Shown: positions 32,708 to 41,084 of the stretch, piece by piece
Layout: every line of letters begins with the position of its first letter
Position numbering within the stretch: position 1 is the first letter of the stretch
The notes under the pieces: model-generated
Databases searched by the model: none
What the model was told of the DNA's origin: nothing
What the model saw: only the letters and a program-made list of their open reading frames with translations
Source: Sphingobacteriaceae bacterium DW12
GTDB lineage: Bacteria > Bacteroidota > Bacteroidia > Sphingobacteriales > Sphingobacteriaceae
Length of the DNA stretch: 48,799 nucleotides
Assembly: GCA_000783305.1 (NCBI GenBank)
Contig: JROE01000019.1
Location: 829 to 49,627, forward strand
Direction: 5' to 3'
Made by a program: the position numbers and the translations under genes

Positions 32708-34582
32708 ATGCAAGATCACCATCACGATAAATCTCTGTCCGATATCCACGAAAGTGTGGATGTTATCAAAAGCAAATCAAAATTTAAACGTATTCTCAGT
32801 TTTTTTGGCCCTGCATACCTCATTAGTGTAGGGTATATGGATCCAGGGAATTGGGCTACAGATTTGGCAGGTGGTAGCCAATTTGGATATGCATTGATAT
32901 GGGTATTGTTGATGAGTAATCTAATGGCGCTTCTCTTACAGAGTTTATGTGCCAGATTGGGAATCGTGCGAGGTAAGGATCTTGCTCAATGTAATCGCGA
33001 GACCTACCCTAAACGGATGAATTTTGTACTCTATGTTCTGGCTGAGATTGCCATCGCTGCATGTGATTTGGCAGAGGTCTTGGGTATGGCGATCGGTCTC
33101 AATCTGCTATTTGGAATAGATTTGATATGGGGGGTATTGATTAGCTTTGTAGATACGTTCCTTCTACTCTATCTTCAAAAGCTGGGAATGAGGAAAATGG
33201 AAATGTTTATCATAGGACTCATTTCGATGATTGGGATGTGCTTTATGGTAGAAATGTTTTTTGCGAAGCCGGACTTAGGAGAAGTAGCTCTCGGATTTAT
33301 TCCCAGTCTTCCCAATAGCGCAGCTCTGTATATCAGCATAGGCATTATTGGAGCTACCGTGATGCCTCATAATCTGTATTTACATTCGGCTCTTGTGCAG
33401 ACCCGTAAAATACCGCGAGAACCAACATTTATTAAGAAAGCGCTAAAGTACAATTTCTTTGATAGCGCTATCGCACTTAACTTGGCATTCTTTGTGAATG
33501 CGGCAATTTTGATATTGGCAGCCTCGGTTTTTCACAAGAATGGTATGCATGAAGTGGCCGATCTTAAGGATGCTTATTATCTATTGGGCAGTACCTTGGG
33601 GACACATTGGGCCTCTAAATTATTTGCTATTGCATTGATTCTTGCAGGACAAAGCTCCACTGTCACGGGGACTCTTGCAGGGCAGATTGTTATGGAAGGA
33701 TATCTGAGATTAAGAATTAGTCCCATACTTCGGAGGCTAATTACACGACTATTAGCAATTGTCCCCGCTGTATTAGTGATTTTAATAGCAGGGGAGGAAC
33801 AAGTTGGAGCTTTGTTAATTTTTAGTCAAGTGTTATTGAGTATGCAGCTTGCATTTGCTGTTGTACCTCTGATTCATTTTGTCAGTGATAAGAAAAAAAT
33901 GGGTCAATTTGTGATTAAGCCCTATGTACAGCTATTGGCTTGGTTGATTGCGGCTATAATCGCGGTATTAAATTTTCAATTGGTATATGTAGAGGTCAAG
34001 GGGTGGATAATAAAACTGGACAATCTGTGGTGGAGTATGGGATTGATAGCAGGAAGCCTTGGACTTGCCCTTCTGTTGTTGATGACGGTTTTTTATCCGA
34101 TATGGCATCGCCGCCAACCTACTTTGGTAGATGTACATGCTCCCTTTGAGGCATTGGTATTTGACAAGGTCACACCTTTCAAAACAATAGTAGTCGCATT
34201 GGATTTTTCAATTTCTGATACAAAAGCAGTGGAGCACGCATTCCAATTTTGCACTAAAGATACTGTGATTGTACTCGTACACGTAGTAGAGAGCGCTTCA
34301 GTCAAATATACTGGTGGGGAGACTGGTGACTATGAGGCGCGTAAAGATATGGAACGGCTGATGAAATATGTGAATCTGTTTAGACAACAGGATATTGAGG
34401 TTAAATACGAGTTGCGCTACAATAACCGGGTTAAAGCAATAGTGGGTGTTTGTAAACAATATGACGGCAACTTACTTATTGTCGGCAGCCATGGACATTC
34501 GGGGGTAAAAGATTTTATATTTGGGGAGACGGTAAATAAGTTGCGACATGAGGTCAAGATTCCAGTCTTTATTGCACAATAG
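32708..34582 (+). CDS. Nramp-family divalent metal transporter fused to a universal stress domain
   Basis: A 624-residue fusion. Residues about 30-445 are an Nramp (MntH-like) transporter with about eleven membrane helices. Helix 1 has the metal-site DPGN motif (in MDPGNWATDLAGG), and helix 6 has MPHNLYLHSALVQTR. Residues about 490-624 form a UspA domain (TIVVALDFS at the start, GSHGHSGVKDFIFGETVNKL at the ATP-binding end). The family moves Mn2+ or Fe2+ with protons; the Usp domain may sense nucleotides and gate transport. A short His-rich segment (DHHHD) follows the start. The ATG at 32708 is chosen over an upstream TTG at 32672. Neighbours give no metal regulator. Confidence 0.92.
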   Translation: MQDHHHDKSLSDIHESVDVIKSKSKFKRILSFFGPAYLISVGYMDPGNWATDLAGGSQFGYALIWVLLMSNLMALLLQSLCARLGIVRGKDLAQCNRETYPKRMNFVLYVLAEIAIAACDLAEVLGMAIGLNLLFGIDLIWGVLISFVDTFLLLYLQKLGMRKMEMFIIGLISMIGMCFMVEMFFAKPDLGEVALGFIPSLPNSAALYISIGIIGATVMPHNLYLHSALVQTRKIPREPTFIKKALKYNFFDSAIALNLAFFVNAAILILAASVFHKNGMHEVADLKDAYYLLGSTLGTHWASKLFAIALILAGQSSTVTGTLAGQIVMEGYLRLRISPILRRLITRLLAIVPAVLVILIAGEEQVGALLIFSQVLLSMQLAFAVVPLIHFVSDKKKMGQFVIKPYVQLLAWLIAAIIAVLNFQLVYVEVKGWIIKLDNLWWSMGLIAGSLGLALLLLMTVFYPIWHRRQPTLVDVHAPFEALVFDKVTPFKTIVVALDFSISDTKAVEHAFQFCTKDTVIVLVHVVESASVKYTGGETGDYEARKDMERLMKYVNLFRQQDIEVKYELRYNNRVKAIVGVCKQYDGNLLIVGSHGHSGVKDFIFGETVNKLRHEVKIPVFIAQ

Positions 34583-34615
34583 TGACTGCCTATTAATTGA
34601 TATATTTATAAGGTA

Positions 34616-34644
34616 GCAGCAATATAAATAATTCACATTGCTGC
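34616..34644. repeat. Inverted repeat between the Nramp fusion and SDR genes
   Basis: GCAGCAAT (34616-34623) and ATTGCTGC (34637-34644) are separated by 13 bases. No T run follows. It could be an operator or a weak attenuator. Confidence 0.5.
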
Positions 34645-34675
34645 AAACTAGTATATAACATATTTATAAAATAAG

Positions 34676-35464
34676 ATGAATATAACACTGACAGATAAGG
34701 TAGCGATGGTAGGAGGTGCTACCTCAGGAATAGGGGAAGCTATTGCTATACAGCTTGCCAGTAGCGGAGCAAGTTTAGTACTTGTGGCAAGGAACGAAAA
34801 CAAATTGAAGAATACGTTGACACAGCTTGATGTCAGCCAAGGACAGGAGCATCGTTATCTTGTAGTCGATTTTGCTGATTTCGGACATGCTCAATTGATA
34901 ATCAAGAAGTTTTTTGAAAACAATTCAATCGATATCTTGGTCAATAATACTAATGGTCCCCTCGCTGGCGGCATCAAAGATAAAACCATAGCGGACTATC
35001 AACAGGCCTTTGACTTGCTATTTCAATATGCGGTTAATACAACTCTTTTGGCTATACCCCATATGGTTAAGCAAGGGTTTGGACGGATTATCAATGTCTC
35101 CTCTCTCACGGTTAAAGAACCCCAGGACACATTGATATTGTCTAATACTATGCGTACAGCTTTGGTTAGCTGGAGCAAGTCATTATCAAGAGATGTTGCC
35201 CCTAACGGTGTGACGGTGAATACAGTTTTAACGGGATATTTTAATACCGATAGGTTGAATAAACTTATGGAAACACAGGCACAGCAATTGGACGTTTCTG
35301 TCGAAGACATTCGAGATAAAAGAATCAGTTCCATCCCTATGAAGCGATTGGGACGCCCAGAAGAATATGCCTATTTGGTCACCTTTTTAGCATCTGACTA
35401 TGCGGCGTATTTGACAGGTACCTCTTTACAACTTGATGGTGGATTGATGACAGGTTTATTCTAG
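34676..35464 (+). CDS. SDR-like oxidoreductase of the atypical BKR-like group
   Basis: A 262-residue Rossmann-fold protein of the short-chain dehydrogenase family. The nucleotide loop is GGATSGIG (14-21). The catalytic Ser is in NVSSLT, but the usual Y-x-x-x-K is replaced by S-N-T-M-R (in LILSNTMRTALVSW). This matches a recognised subgroup of ketoacyl-ACP-reductase-like SDRs with imperfect catalytic tetrads, so activity is uncertain. The C-terminal LTGTSLQLDGG is standard. The stop codon lies in the loop of a strong terminator hairpin (35443-35480), so the last codons double as the terminator's first arm. Confidence 0.85.
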   Translation: MNITLTDKVAMVGGATSGIGEAIAIQLASSGASLVLVARNENKLKNTLTQLDVSQGQEHRYLVVDFADFGHAQLIIKKFFENNSIDILVNNTNGPLAGGIKDKTIADYQQAFDLLFQYAVNTTLLAIPHMVKQGFGRIINVSSLTVKEPQDTLILSNTMRTALVSWSKSLSRDVAPNGVTVNTVLTGYFNTDRLNKLMETQAQQLDVSVEDIRDKRISSIPMKRLGRPEEYAYLVTFLASDYAAYLTGTSLQLDGGLMTGLF

Positions 35465-35484
35465 ATAACCTGTCATCAATTTTG
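35443..35484 (+). terminator. Terminator overlapping the end of the SDR gene
   Basis: Arms of 14 perfect bases, ATTGATGACAGGTT (35443-35456) and AACCTGTCATCAAT (35467-35480), surround a ten-base loop that contains the TAG stop (35462-35464), followed by TTTG. The convergent kinase gene ends at 35492. Confidence 0.8.
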
Positions 35485-35491
35485 ATTCGAC

Positions 35492-36376
35492 CTATTCATT
35501 CTCCAATTGGTTTTTATAGGTTTGCATATGTCCTTTTATCTCATCGCTCAATTCGGGGTATTGGATATCTTTGTATTTTTTTAATACTTCATGCATGATA
35601 CTAGCAACGAGATATCGAGCCACTTCTTTATTGTCAGATGGTATGATGTACCAAGGCGTTTTCTTTTTGCTTGTTTTTTGGATGGCTTCTTCATAGCAAG
35701 TCATATACTTGTCCCAAAGTTCGCGTTCTGCGAGGTCTCTAGGGGAAAATTTCCATTGATGTTTATCTTTTTCCAATCTTCTTAAAAGCCTATTTTTCTG
35801 TTCACCCTTGCTGAGGTGAAGATAGAATTTGAACACGATTGTACCATTTTCGACGAGATGCTGTTCGAAATTATTAATTTGATCCAATCTTTTTTTCCAA
35901 AAATCGGGAGTAACATCTTCTATATTTTTTATTTCAGGAATATTTTCAGCAAGTAAGTATTCAGGATGTACACGGGTAACCAGTACATTTTCGTAATGTG
36001 TACGATTGAAGACGCCAAATTTCCCCTTTTCAGGTAATGCAATATAATGTCGCCATAGATAGTCATGCTGATGTTCTTTTATCGTGGGTGTTTTGAAGCT
36101 TTGTACATCGACACCCCGCACATTGAATTTGGCGAATACTTCTCGAATCAGACTATCTTTACCAGCAGTATCCATACCTTGAAGGCATACCAGGACATTA
36201 TATTTATCATGCGCGTACATGGTATCTTGTAACGTGCTTAGTTTTTTACGGACTTCCTTCAATCGGATTTCTGCTTCCTCTTGCGTTACTTCGTCCGTAA
36301 TATCTGTAGGAAAGTCTGAGATTCTAAAATCAGACGTTGCTATTAACTTTTTGGAGTAATTGGTGCCATTGCTCAT
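35492..36376 (-). CDS. PPK2-family polyphosphate:nucleotide phosphotransferase
   Basis: A 294-residue P-loop kinase of the polyphosphate kinase 2 family, which transfers phosphate between polyphosphate and nucleotides (mostly making NDP or NTP). Walker A is GMDTAGKDS (67-75). The family segments SFKTPT, DYLWRH, FNRTHYENVLVTRVHPE and KFSPRDLAERELWDKY follow in order. The length and the leading EAEIRLKEVRKKLSTLQD helix fit the single-domain PPK2-related group. It is monocistronic, converging with the SDR gene. The nucleotide preferred (AMP, ADP or other) cannot be read from this alone. Confidence 0.92.
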   Translation of the reverse strand: MSNGTNYSKKLIATSDFRISDFPTDITDEVTQEEAEIRLKEVRKKLSTLQDTMYAHDKYNVLVCLQGMDTAGKDSLIREVFAKFNVRGVDVQSFKTPTIKEHQHDYLWRHYIALPEKGKFGVFNRTHYENVLVTRVHPEYLLAENIPEIKNIEDVTPDFWKKRLDQINNFEQHLVENGTIVFKFYLHLSKGEQKNRLLRRLEKDKHQWKFSPRDLAERELWDKYMTCYEEAIQKTSKKKTPWYIIPSDNKEVARYLVASIMHEVLKKYKDIQYPELSDEIKGHMQTYKNQLENE

Positions 36377-36557
36377 AATGTGCTGTTTCTTATAAAAATA
36401 GGGAATCTTAAGTAAAGAACGGTATATGTAGAAAGCCCTGCTGTCACGAATACTGAGGTCTGTCCTCTAATTTCCTCTGTGATTAAAACCAAACAGCATA
36501 GCAAAATGTTTTAAAGTTCATACAATCATTGTATATGATGATATTCTTAATTATCAC

Positions 36558-36565
36558 TATATTTG
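36558..36565 (+). promoter_or_regulatory. -7 box of the SatD-like gene
   Basis: TATATTTG is an exact TAnnTTTG, 20 bases before the ATG at 36586. It argues against an in-frame ATG at 36529. Confidence 0.5.
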
Positions 36566-36585
36566 ATAATATTGATGATGATTAT

Positions 36586-37209
36586 ATGGATGATAATAGG
36601 TTGATAGGGGTAATTACCGGTGATTTGATAAATTCTAGAAACACGGATGTGAAAATATGGCTCCCAATATTGGAGGATGCGCTCGATTGGAATACACATA
36701 AATACGACATCTATAGGGGGGATAGTTTTCAGGCTGAAATAAATCTTGAGCATATTTTCCATGTACTTTTTTATATTAAAGCTCGTCTTAAGACTATTAA
36801 GAACATGGATGTAAGAATGTCCATCGGGGTTGGCCATCTTACATTCAGTGATAAACATGTCAAGACATCCTCAGGAGAAGCTTATATAAATGCTGGTGAA
36901 AGCTTTGACCTTCTGAAAAAGGAAACGTTGACTATCAAAACCCCCTGGCAGGAGATGAATGACATATTGGATCTTCTGTTGCAATTAAGCGCAGAAATTG
37001 CCGATCGATGGACGGAAAATATGGCTGAATCGGTTGCAATGGCGTTACGATATCCAGATAAGAGCCAGGTCGAGCTTGCCCAGTTGTTGAATAGAAAGTA
37101 TCAAAGTCAGGTCAGTACCGAATTAAATAAGGCTGGTTATTTTAAAATACAGCGTGTTATCGAATATTGTAAGCTTCAAATTTTGGAAAGATGCTCTATA
37201 CGTTCTTAA
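36586..37209 (+). CDS. SatD-like protein with C-terminal helix-turn-helix-like region
   Basis: A 207-residue soluble protein. Its start, IGVITGDLINSRN, matches the SatD family opening, and YDIYRGDSFQAEI and RMSIGVGHL in the middle resemble a nucleotidyl-cyclase/GGDEF-like core fold. The last 60 residues (about 140-200, with SVAMALRYPDKSQVELAQLLNRKYQSQVSTELNKAGYF) look like a winged-helix DNA-binding region. The function of the family is unknown; the name comes from the Streptococcus sat locus. The gene overlaps the DUF3307 membrane-protein gene by 19 bases, indicating tight coupling and perhaps a signalling pair. Confidence 0.75.
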   Translation: MDDNRLIGVITGDLINSRNTDVKIWLPILEDALDWNTHKYDIYRGDSFQAEINLEHIFHVLFYIKARLKTIKNMDVRMSIGVGHLTFSDKHVKTSSGEAYINAGESFDLLKKETLTIKTPWQEMNDILDLLLQLSAEIADRWTENMAESVAMALRYPDKSQVELAQLLNRKYQSQVSTELNKAGYFKIQRVIEYCKLQILERCSIRS

Positions 37210-37916
37210 AACTTTTGTTGGCACATATCTTAGGTGATTTTGTGTTTCATCCTCGTAAATGGGTTCACGGCCGGGCCTATCACATCCGTTACATTTTTTA
37301 CCACGTAGCGGTACATGGGATATTATTATGCCTATTTTTCTTCAATGATTTGGCTGATTGGTGGCCCGAGCTGACGATTATTATATTATCCCATTTGGCA
37401 ATTGACAGTTTGAAAGTATCTCTGGAGAGAAAGATCAAAGCCAGGCCGCTGTTGTTATTTATTATCGATCAATGTTTGCATTTGACGGTTTTAGCCGCAA
37501 TCGTTGGTTGCTACTATGCTGTGTATATCGACTTAGAGGAGTTGCTCTCATCGAAAAATCTAGTACTTTTAATTGGCGTACTGGTGACCGTTTTTGTTTC
37601 TCCTATTGTCTTAAAGGTATTTTTTAGTAAATGGGGACAATCAAAAGAGGTCGAAGCTCAACGGAAGGAGGCATTAGTAGATGCTGGATTCATTATTGGA
37701 GTACTGGAGCGTGCGCTTATTGTGATTTTCATAAATTTGAATTTTTTGGAAGGCATAGGTTTCCTACTAGCAGCAAAGTCCATTTTTCGATTCGGCGATT
37801 TGGCAAACTCTAAAGACAAGCAATTTACGGAATACGTATTGGTGGGGACATTAGCAAGTTTTGTCATGGCCATCCTTATTGGTTTTGCATTAAAATGGAC
37901 ACTCCAGCTGATTTGA
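37191..37916 (+). CDS. DUF3307 membrane protein
   Basis: A 241-residue integral membrane protein with about six hydrophobic helices. The family marks are LLLAHILGDFVFHPRKW at the start, FYHVAVHGILL, and SHLAIDSLK followed by DQCLHL; their conserved His, Asp and Trp residues lie near membrane edges. Function is unknown. It begins 19 bases inside the SatD-like gene, so the products are probably made together. The C-terminal half (about 145-241) carries GVLERALIVIF and a FRFGDL motif. The next gene has its own promoter. Confidence 0.82.
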   Translation: MLYTFLKLLLAHILGDFVFHPRKWVHGRAYHIRYIFYHVAVHGILLCLFFFNDLADWWPELTIIILSHLAIDSLKVSLERKIKARPLLLFIIDQCLHLTVLAAIVGCYYAVYIDLEELLSSKNLVLLIGVLVTVFVSPIVLKVFFSKWGQSKEVEAQRKEALVDAGFIIGVLERALIVIFINLNFLEGIGFLLAAKSIFRFGDLANSKDKQFTEYVLVGTLASFVMAILIGFALKWTLQLI

Positions 37917-37995
37917 AAAATGGGTTTAAAAAATATTAAGTCGGGTAATTATTATTACCTTAGTGCTGTAAGGTTCTTTCTGACTTTTTGATGAT

Positions 37996-38025
37996 TTTGA
38001 AATTAAAGTCAGAATGGTAACTTTG
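37996..38025 (+). promoter_or_regulatory. Promoter of the fatty acid hydroxylase gene
   Basis: TTTG (37996-37999), 18 bases, TAACTTTG (38018-38025): both boxes match the Bacteroidota consensus. The ATG follows 37 bases later. Confidence 0.8.
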
Positions 38026-38062
38026 CTGTCTATTTATTGAGGTCCTATCTTATCACAAGCAA

Positions 38063-38737
38063 ATGGCAAAGAAAAATTACGTTTCAAATTCAACGGAATC
38101 TACGAGGATGTTCAAGAACGATTTTTTGGAATCGTTGACGAAAGTTCATTACTCAGTTCCTATTATATTCTATCTACCGGTTATCATTTATTTTTCATGG
38201 AAGGCCATGGGGCCAGGAGAGATGTCTGCTTGGACCTACCTTATGTATTTTGTCTGTGGTTTAGCATTTTGGACTATTTTCGAATATGCATTGCACCGTT
38301 GGGTCTTTCATTTTCATCCCAAAGGAAAATTATTGAAGCGTGTACATTGGATTTTTCATGGTATCCATCATGACTATCCCAAAGATCGTTTACGTTTGGT
38401 GATGCCTTTGTCGGCTAGTATTCCTTTGGCCGCTTTGGTGTATTTTATGTTCAGTGTTTTCTTTAGTAATGAGTATATCTTAGCTGCTTTTTTTGCGGGC
38501 TTTATGATTGGTTATCTCATTTATGACGAGTCCCACTACGCCATGCATCATGCAAATTTTAAGAGTGGTTTGATGAAACGAATAAAGCAGCACCATATGC
38601 TACACCATTATCAAGATCCAGAAAAAGGATTTGGCGTGAGTTCTGCAGTATGGGATGTGGTATTCGACTCAGGCTTTCCCGAAAAGAAGGAAAAAGAAAA
38701 AGAGCAAGCTGAAAATGAAACGGCTACCAGAGAATAG
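38063..38737 (+). CDS. Sterol desaturase/fatty acid 2-hydroxylase family protein
   Basis: A 224-residue di-iron membrane oxygenase. Histidine clusters are HRWVFHFH (78-85), HWIFHGIHH (95-103), HYAMHH in the second half, and HHMLHHYQDP near the end, the FA_hydroxylase pattern. Four hydrophobic stretches lie between them. Close relatives hydroxylate the fatty acyl chain at carbon 2, and Sphingobacterium sphingolipids carry 2-hydroxy or iso-branched acids, so this could act on ceramide or phospholipid acyl chains. The C-terminal tail is lysine- and glutamate-rich. It is monocistronic, with an excellent promoter and a terminator just after the stop. Confidence 0.88.
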   Translation: MAKKNYVSNSTESTRMFKNDFLESLTKVHYSVPIIFYLPVIIYFSWKAMGPGEMSAWTYLMYFVCGLAFWTIFEYALHRWVFHFHPKGKLLKRVHWIFHGIHHDYPKDRLRLVMPLSASIPLAALVYFMFSVFFSNEYILAAFFAGFMIGYLIYDESHYAMHHANFKSGLMKRIKQHHMLHHYQDPEKGFGVSSAVWDVVFDSGFPEKKEKEKEQAENETATRE

Positions 38738-38771
38738 CAAAAAAAGGAGATACATCGGTATCCCCTTTTTT
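38738..38771 (+). terminator. Terminator of the fatty acid hydroxylase gene
   Basis: AAAAAAGG-A-GATAC pairs with GTATC-C-CCTTTTTT around an ATCG loop, with one mismatch in the stem; the T-rich arm itself provides the run. Confidence 0.75.
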
Positions 38772-38932
38772 GTTGAATGACTCTCCGGTGATTTAGTACT
38801 TGGATGGAACTTGGTTGATTGGTGTTGTGTATAGCATTTCGCGATTATATTGAGCCATAAAAGTAGTAGTCGATATAACAAGTTTTGAACCTTTATTTTT
38901 TAATACTAAATTAGATTATATTAAACTTTGGT

Positions 38933-40078
38933 ATGATGTGTCATTCTCCCCTAAAAATAGTATTATTAGTTGGTTTGGTTTTTTACGCAATGACCGGTGT
39001 TGCCCAGCAAGATGTGCGTCGTGCGGAGATGGAGGTTCAGCATATCATCGACCGGTATCAAGCAGTGGGGTTATCAACAATTGTTGTCAAGTCGGGCAAG
39101 ATAGTCTATAAACAACATTACGGATATCAAGATCTTAAGACCAATACTCGATTGAATGATTCTTCTCTATTTAGGATAGCGTCGATATCCAAATCATTTT
39201 CAGCTACATCGGTGATGCAGTTGGTAGAAGCCAAGAAACTGGATTTGGATGGGGATGTAAGCCAATTAATTGGTTTTGAAGTTCGTAATCCGTCCTTTCC
39301 CGATATCCCGATTACAATCAAGATGCTATTGTCCCATACCTCAAGTATCAATGACAAGAATGGCTATTTTGATTTTGATGTCATCAATCCTTCTAAGAAT
39401 CCTAAATGGAAGGAAAGTTACAATAGCTATGCACCTGGGAAGGGGTATCAATACTGTAATTTGAATTTTAATATGATAGGCGCTATTATTGAACGTGTTT
39501 CGGGTGAACGATTCGATGGTTATGTACATCGACATATCCTGGCTCCTTTAGGGTTATATGGGGGCTATTGTGTAGACTCACTGGATTATCGCAAATTTGC
39601 AACTTTGTATGAATTTGATAAGGGCGAAATGATAGCTCAACCAGCGGCCTACAATCCCAGAAGAAATGAAATCGCTAATTATCAGATGGGGTATTCTACC
39701 CCTATTTTTTCTCCAACTGGAGGAATGAAAATCTCCACCTTAGACCTAGCTCGTTACATGATGATGCACATGAACTATGGAATGAGCAATAATAGTCGGA
39801 TTATTTCGGAAGAGAATGCCAAGATTATGCAGACAAAAGTGAGTGATACCGAAAGCTATGGTTTGGCATTATGGCAAACTACTGATTTGGTTTCGGGTGT
39901 CAAATTGGTAGGACATACTGGTTCTGCCTATGGGCTCTATAGCGCTATGTTTTTTGATCCTGAACAAAAATACGGCCTTGTTGTGATTACAAATGGATGT
40001 AACCAGTCCGAGAACGAAGGGTATAACCTACTGTTAAAAGAAGTTGTCAATTCCTTATACCATTCCTTTATAGAATAG
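38933..40078 (+). CDS. Exported serine hydrolase (class C beta-lactamase-like fold)
   Basis: A 381-residue secreted or periplasmic serine hydrolase of the beta-lactamase/penicillin-binding/esterase superfamily. A signal peptide is cut near VAQ. The S-x-x-K is SISK (Ser84, Lys87), Y-x-N is YCN in KGYQYCNLNF, and the third element is HTG in GHTGSAYGL. These mark class C-like proteins, often carboxypeptidases or esterases rather than true beta-lactamases. Two adjacent ATGs (38933, 38936) are equally possible starts. No operon partner is clear, since the gaps on both sides exceed 130 bases. Substrate is unknown. Confidence 0.88.
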   Translation: MMCHSPLKIVLLVGLVFYAMTGVAQQDVRRAEMEVQHIIDRYQAVGLSTIVVKSGKIVYKQHYGYQDLKTNTRLNDSSLFRIASISKSFSATSVMQLVEAKKLDLDGDVSQLIGFEVRNPSFPDIPITIKMLLSHTSSINDKNGYFDFDVINPSKNPKWKESYNSYAPGKGYQYCNLNFNMIGAIIERVSGERFDGYVHRHILAPLGLYGGYCVDSLDYRKFATLYEFDKGEMIAQPAAYNPRRNEIANYQMGYSTPIFSPTGGMKISTLDLARYMMMHMNYGMSNNSRIISEENAKIMQTKVSDTESYGLALWQTTDLVSGVKLVGHTGSAYGLYSAMFFDPEQKYGLVVITNGCNQSENEGYNLLLKEVVNSLYHSFIE

Positions 40079-40217
40079 GTGGTCTTTGAATCTTGGCCCA
40101 AAATTTGAATTTAATACTTATGTAATGATATGTTTACAGAAATTTATATATCTTACATCGTAAAATAGACAGGAATGAGTCGCTGATTTATTGGGTAGTA
40201 TTATAAATTTAAGTCTT

Positions 40218-40715
40218 ATGCACAAAATCTTGATTATCGCGTTGTTGTTTGTTGCCAAAAGCAGTTTTGCCCAAAAGTTGGACCTAGATCAAATCCGTAA
40301 AGATTTTAATAAGGGAGTCAAGAGTGAGGAGCTGTGTGAAGGACACCTGGAGGCTTTGGAGAAATATGCCAAAACTCCCGAAGAAAAAGGATATCATGCT
40401 GCATATCATATGTTCATGGCTAGCCATACAGGTAATCCCTTTAAAAAGATGGGTTATTTTAAGCACGGCAAAAAGCTGTTAGAAGATGTCATCTCTAAAA
40501 CTCCCCAAAATGTAGAATTGCGTTTTATCCGTTTGTGCATACAGTTTTATATTCCCAAATACCTCAATTATCACGATAAGATTGAGGAGGATAAGGCTTA
40601 TGTGATGAATAACTTGTATAAAATGCAAGATGAAGAAGTTAAAGATTTGATTTTTAATTATTTAAAGGGTGCGAAAATGTATACCAGTGAAGAATTAGCG
40701 CTGCTAGGTAGGTAG
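40218..40715 (+). CDS. Exported protein of unknown function
   Basis: A 165-residue protein with a clear signal peptide (MHKILIIALLFVAKSSFA, cut before QK). I do not recognise a family. The mature part is mostly helical by composition (repeated short segments rich in Lys, Glu, Tyr and Leu) and has single Cys residues in SEELCEGH and FIRLCIQF, which could pair. A helical-repeat fold is possible. The ATG at 40218 is preferred to an earlier in-frame ATG at 40191, because it starts the signal peptide directly. The gene stands alone between the serine hydrolase and the rhamnosidase. Confidence 0.7.
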   Translation: MHKILIIALLFVAKSSFAQKLDLDQIRKDFNKGVKSEELCEGHLEALEKYAKTPEEKGYHAAYHMFMASHTGNPFKKMGYFKHGKKLLEDVISKTPQNVELRFIRLCIQFYIPKYLNYHDKIEEDKAYVMNNLYKMQDEEVKDLIFNYLKGAKMYTSEELALLGR

Positions 40716-41084
40716 TTCTCTTTTTACATTCCTTACCTAGTTGAATTCCTCCAAGAGCGGGTGGTCCTATGGTGCAGGATAGAGCAGGATGCTTCAATGT
40801 GCTAAAAAACCTTTATTTGTGATAGTATGGTATACATTCACCAATCCCTTTCCTTATAAATAAGAGTGTATTTCTTATTTCAGAAATTGCCTCAGAATGG
40901 ATACTTCTGTCGAAGTTGCGAATCCTACCCCTCCAAGTATAAGCCCCCAAGTACATGTGATGGATATTGAGCCTCTATTTAAGCTGTAACGATGGGAGAG
41001 TGGTGCGAGATACGGTACGTTGCTGGTTGGGTCTCGGATTGGCTGGCGACCTGTGTAAATAATAACCAATTTAAAATAAAAAGT
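40716..41084. other. 369-base stretch without a supported gene
   Basis: No conserved frame, RNA gene or clear terminator is visible. A short minus-strand frame near 40875-41105 overlaps the rhamnosidase start and has no codon or family support. The promoter of the rhamnosidase should be here, but I cannot place it with confidence. Confidence 0.5.

Noticed and set aside
38922..38930. TAAACTTTG as promoter box of the serine hydrolase
   Set aside because: The internal spacing is one base too long and it lies two bases before the ATG, which would remove the start codon from the mRNA.
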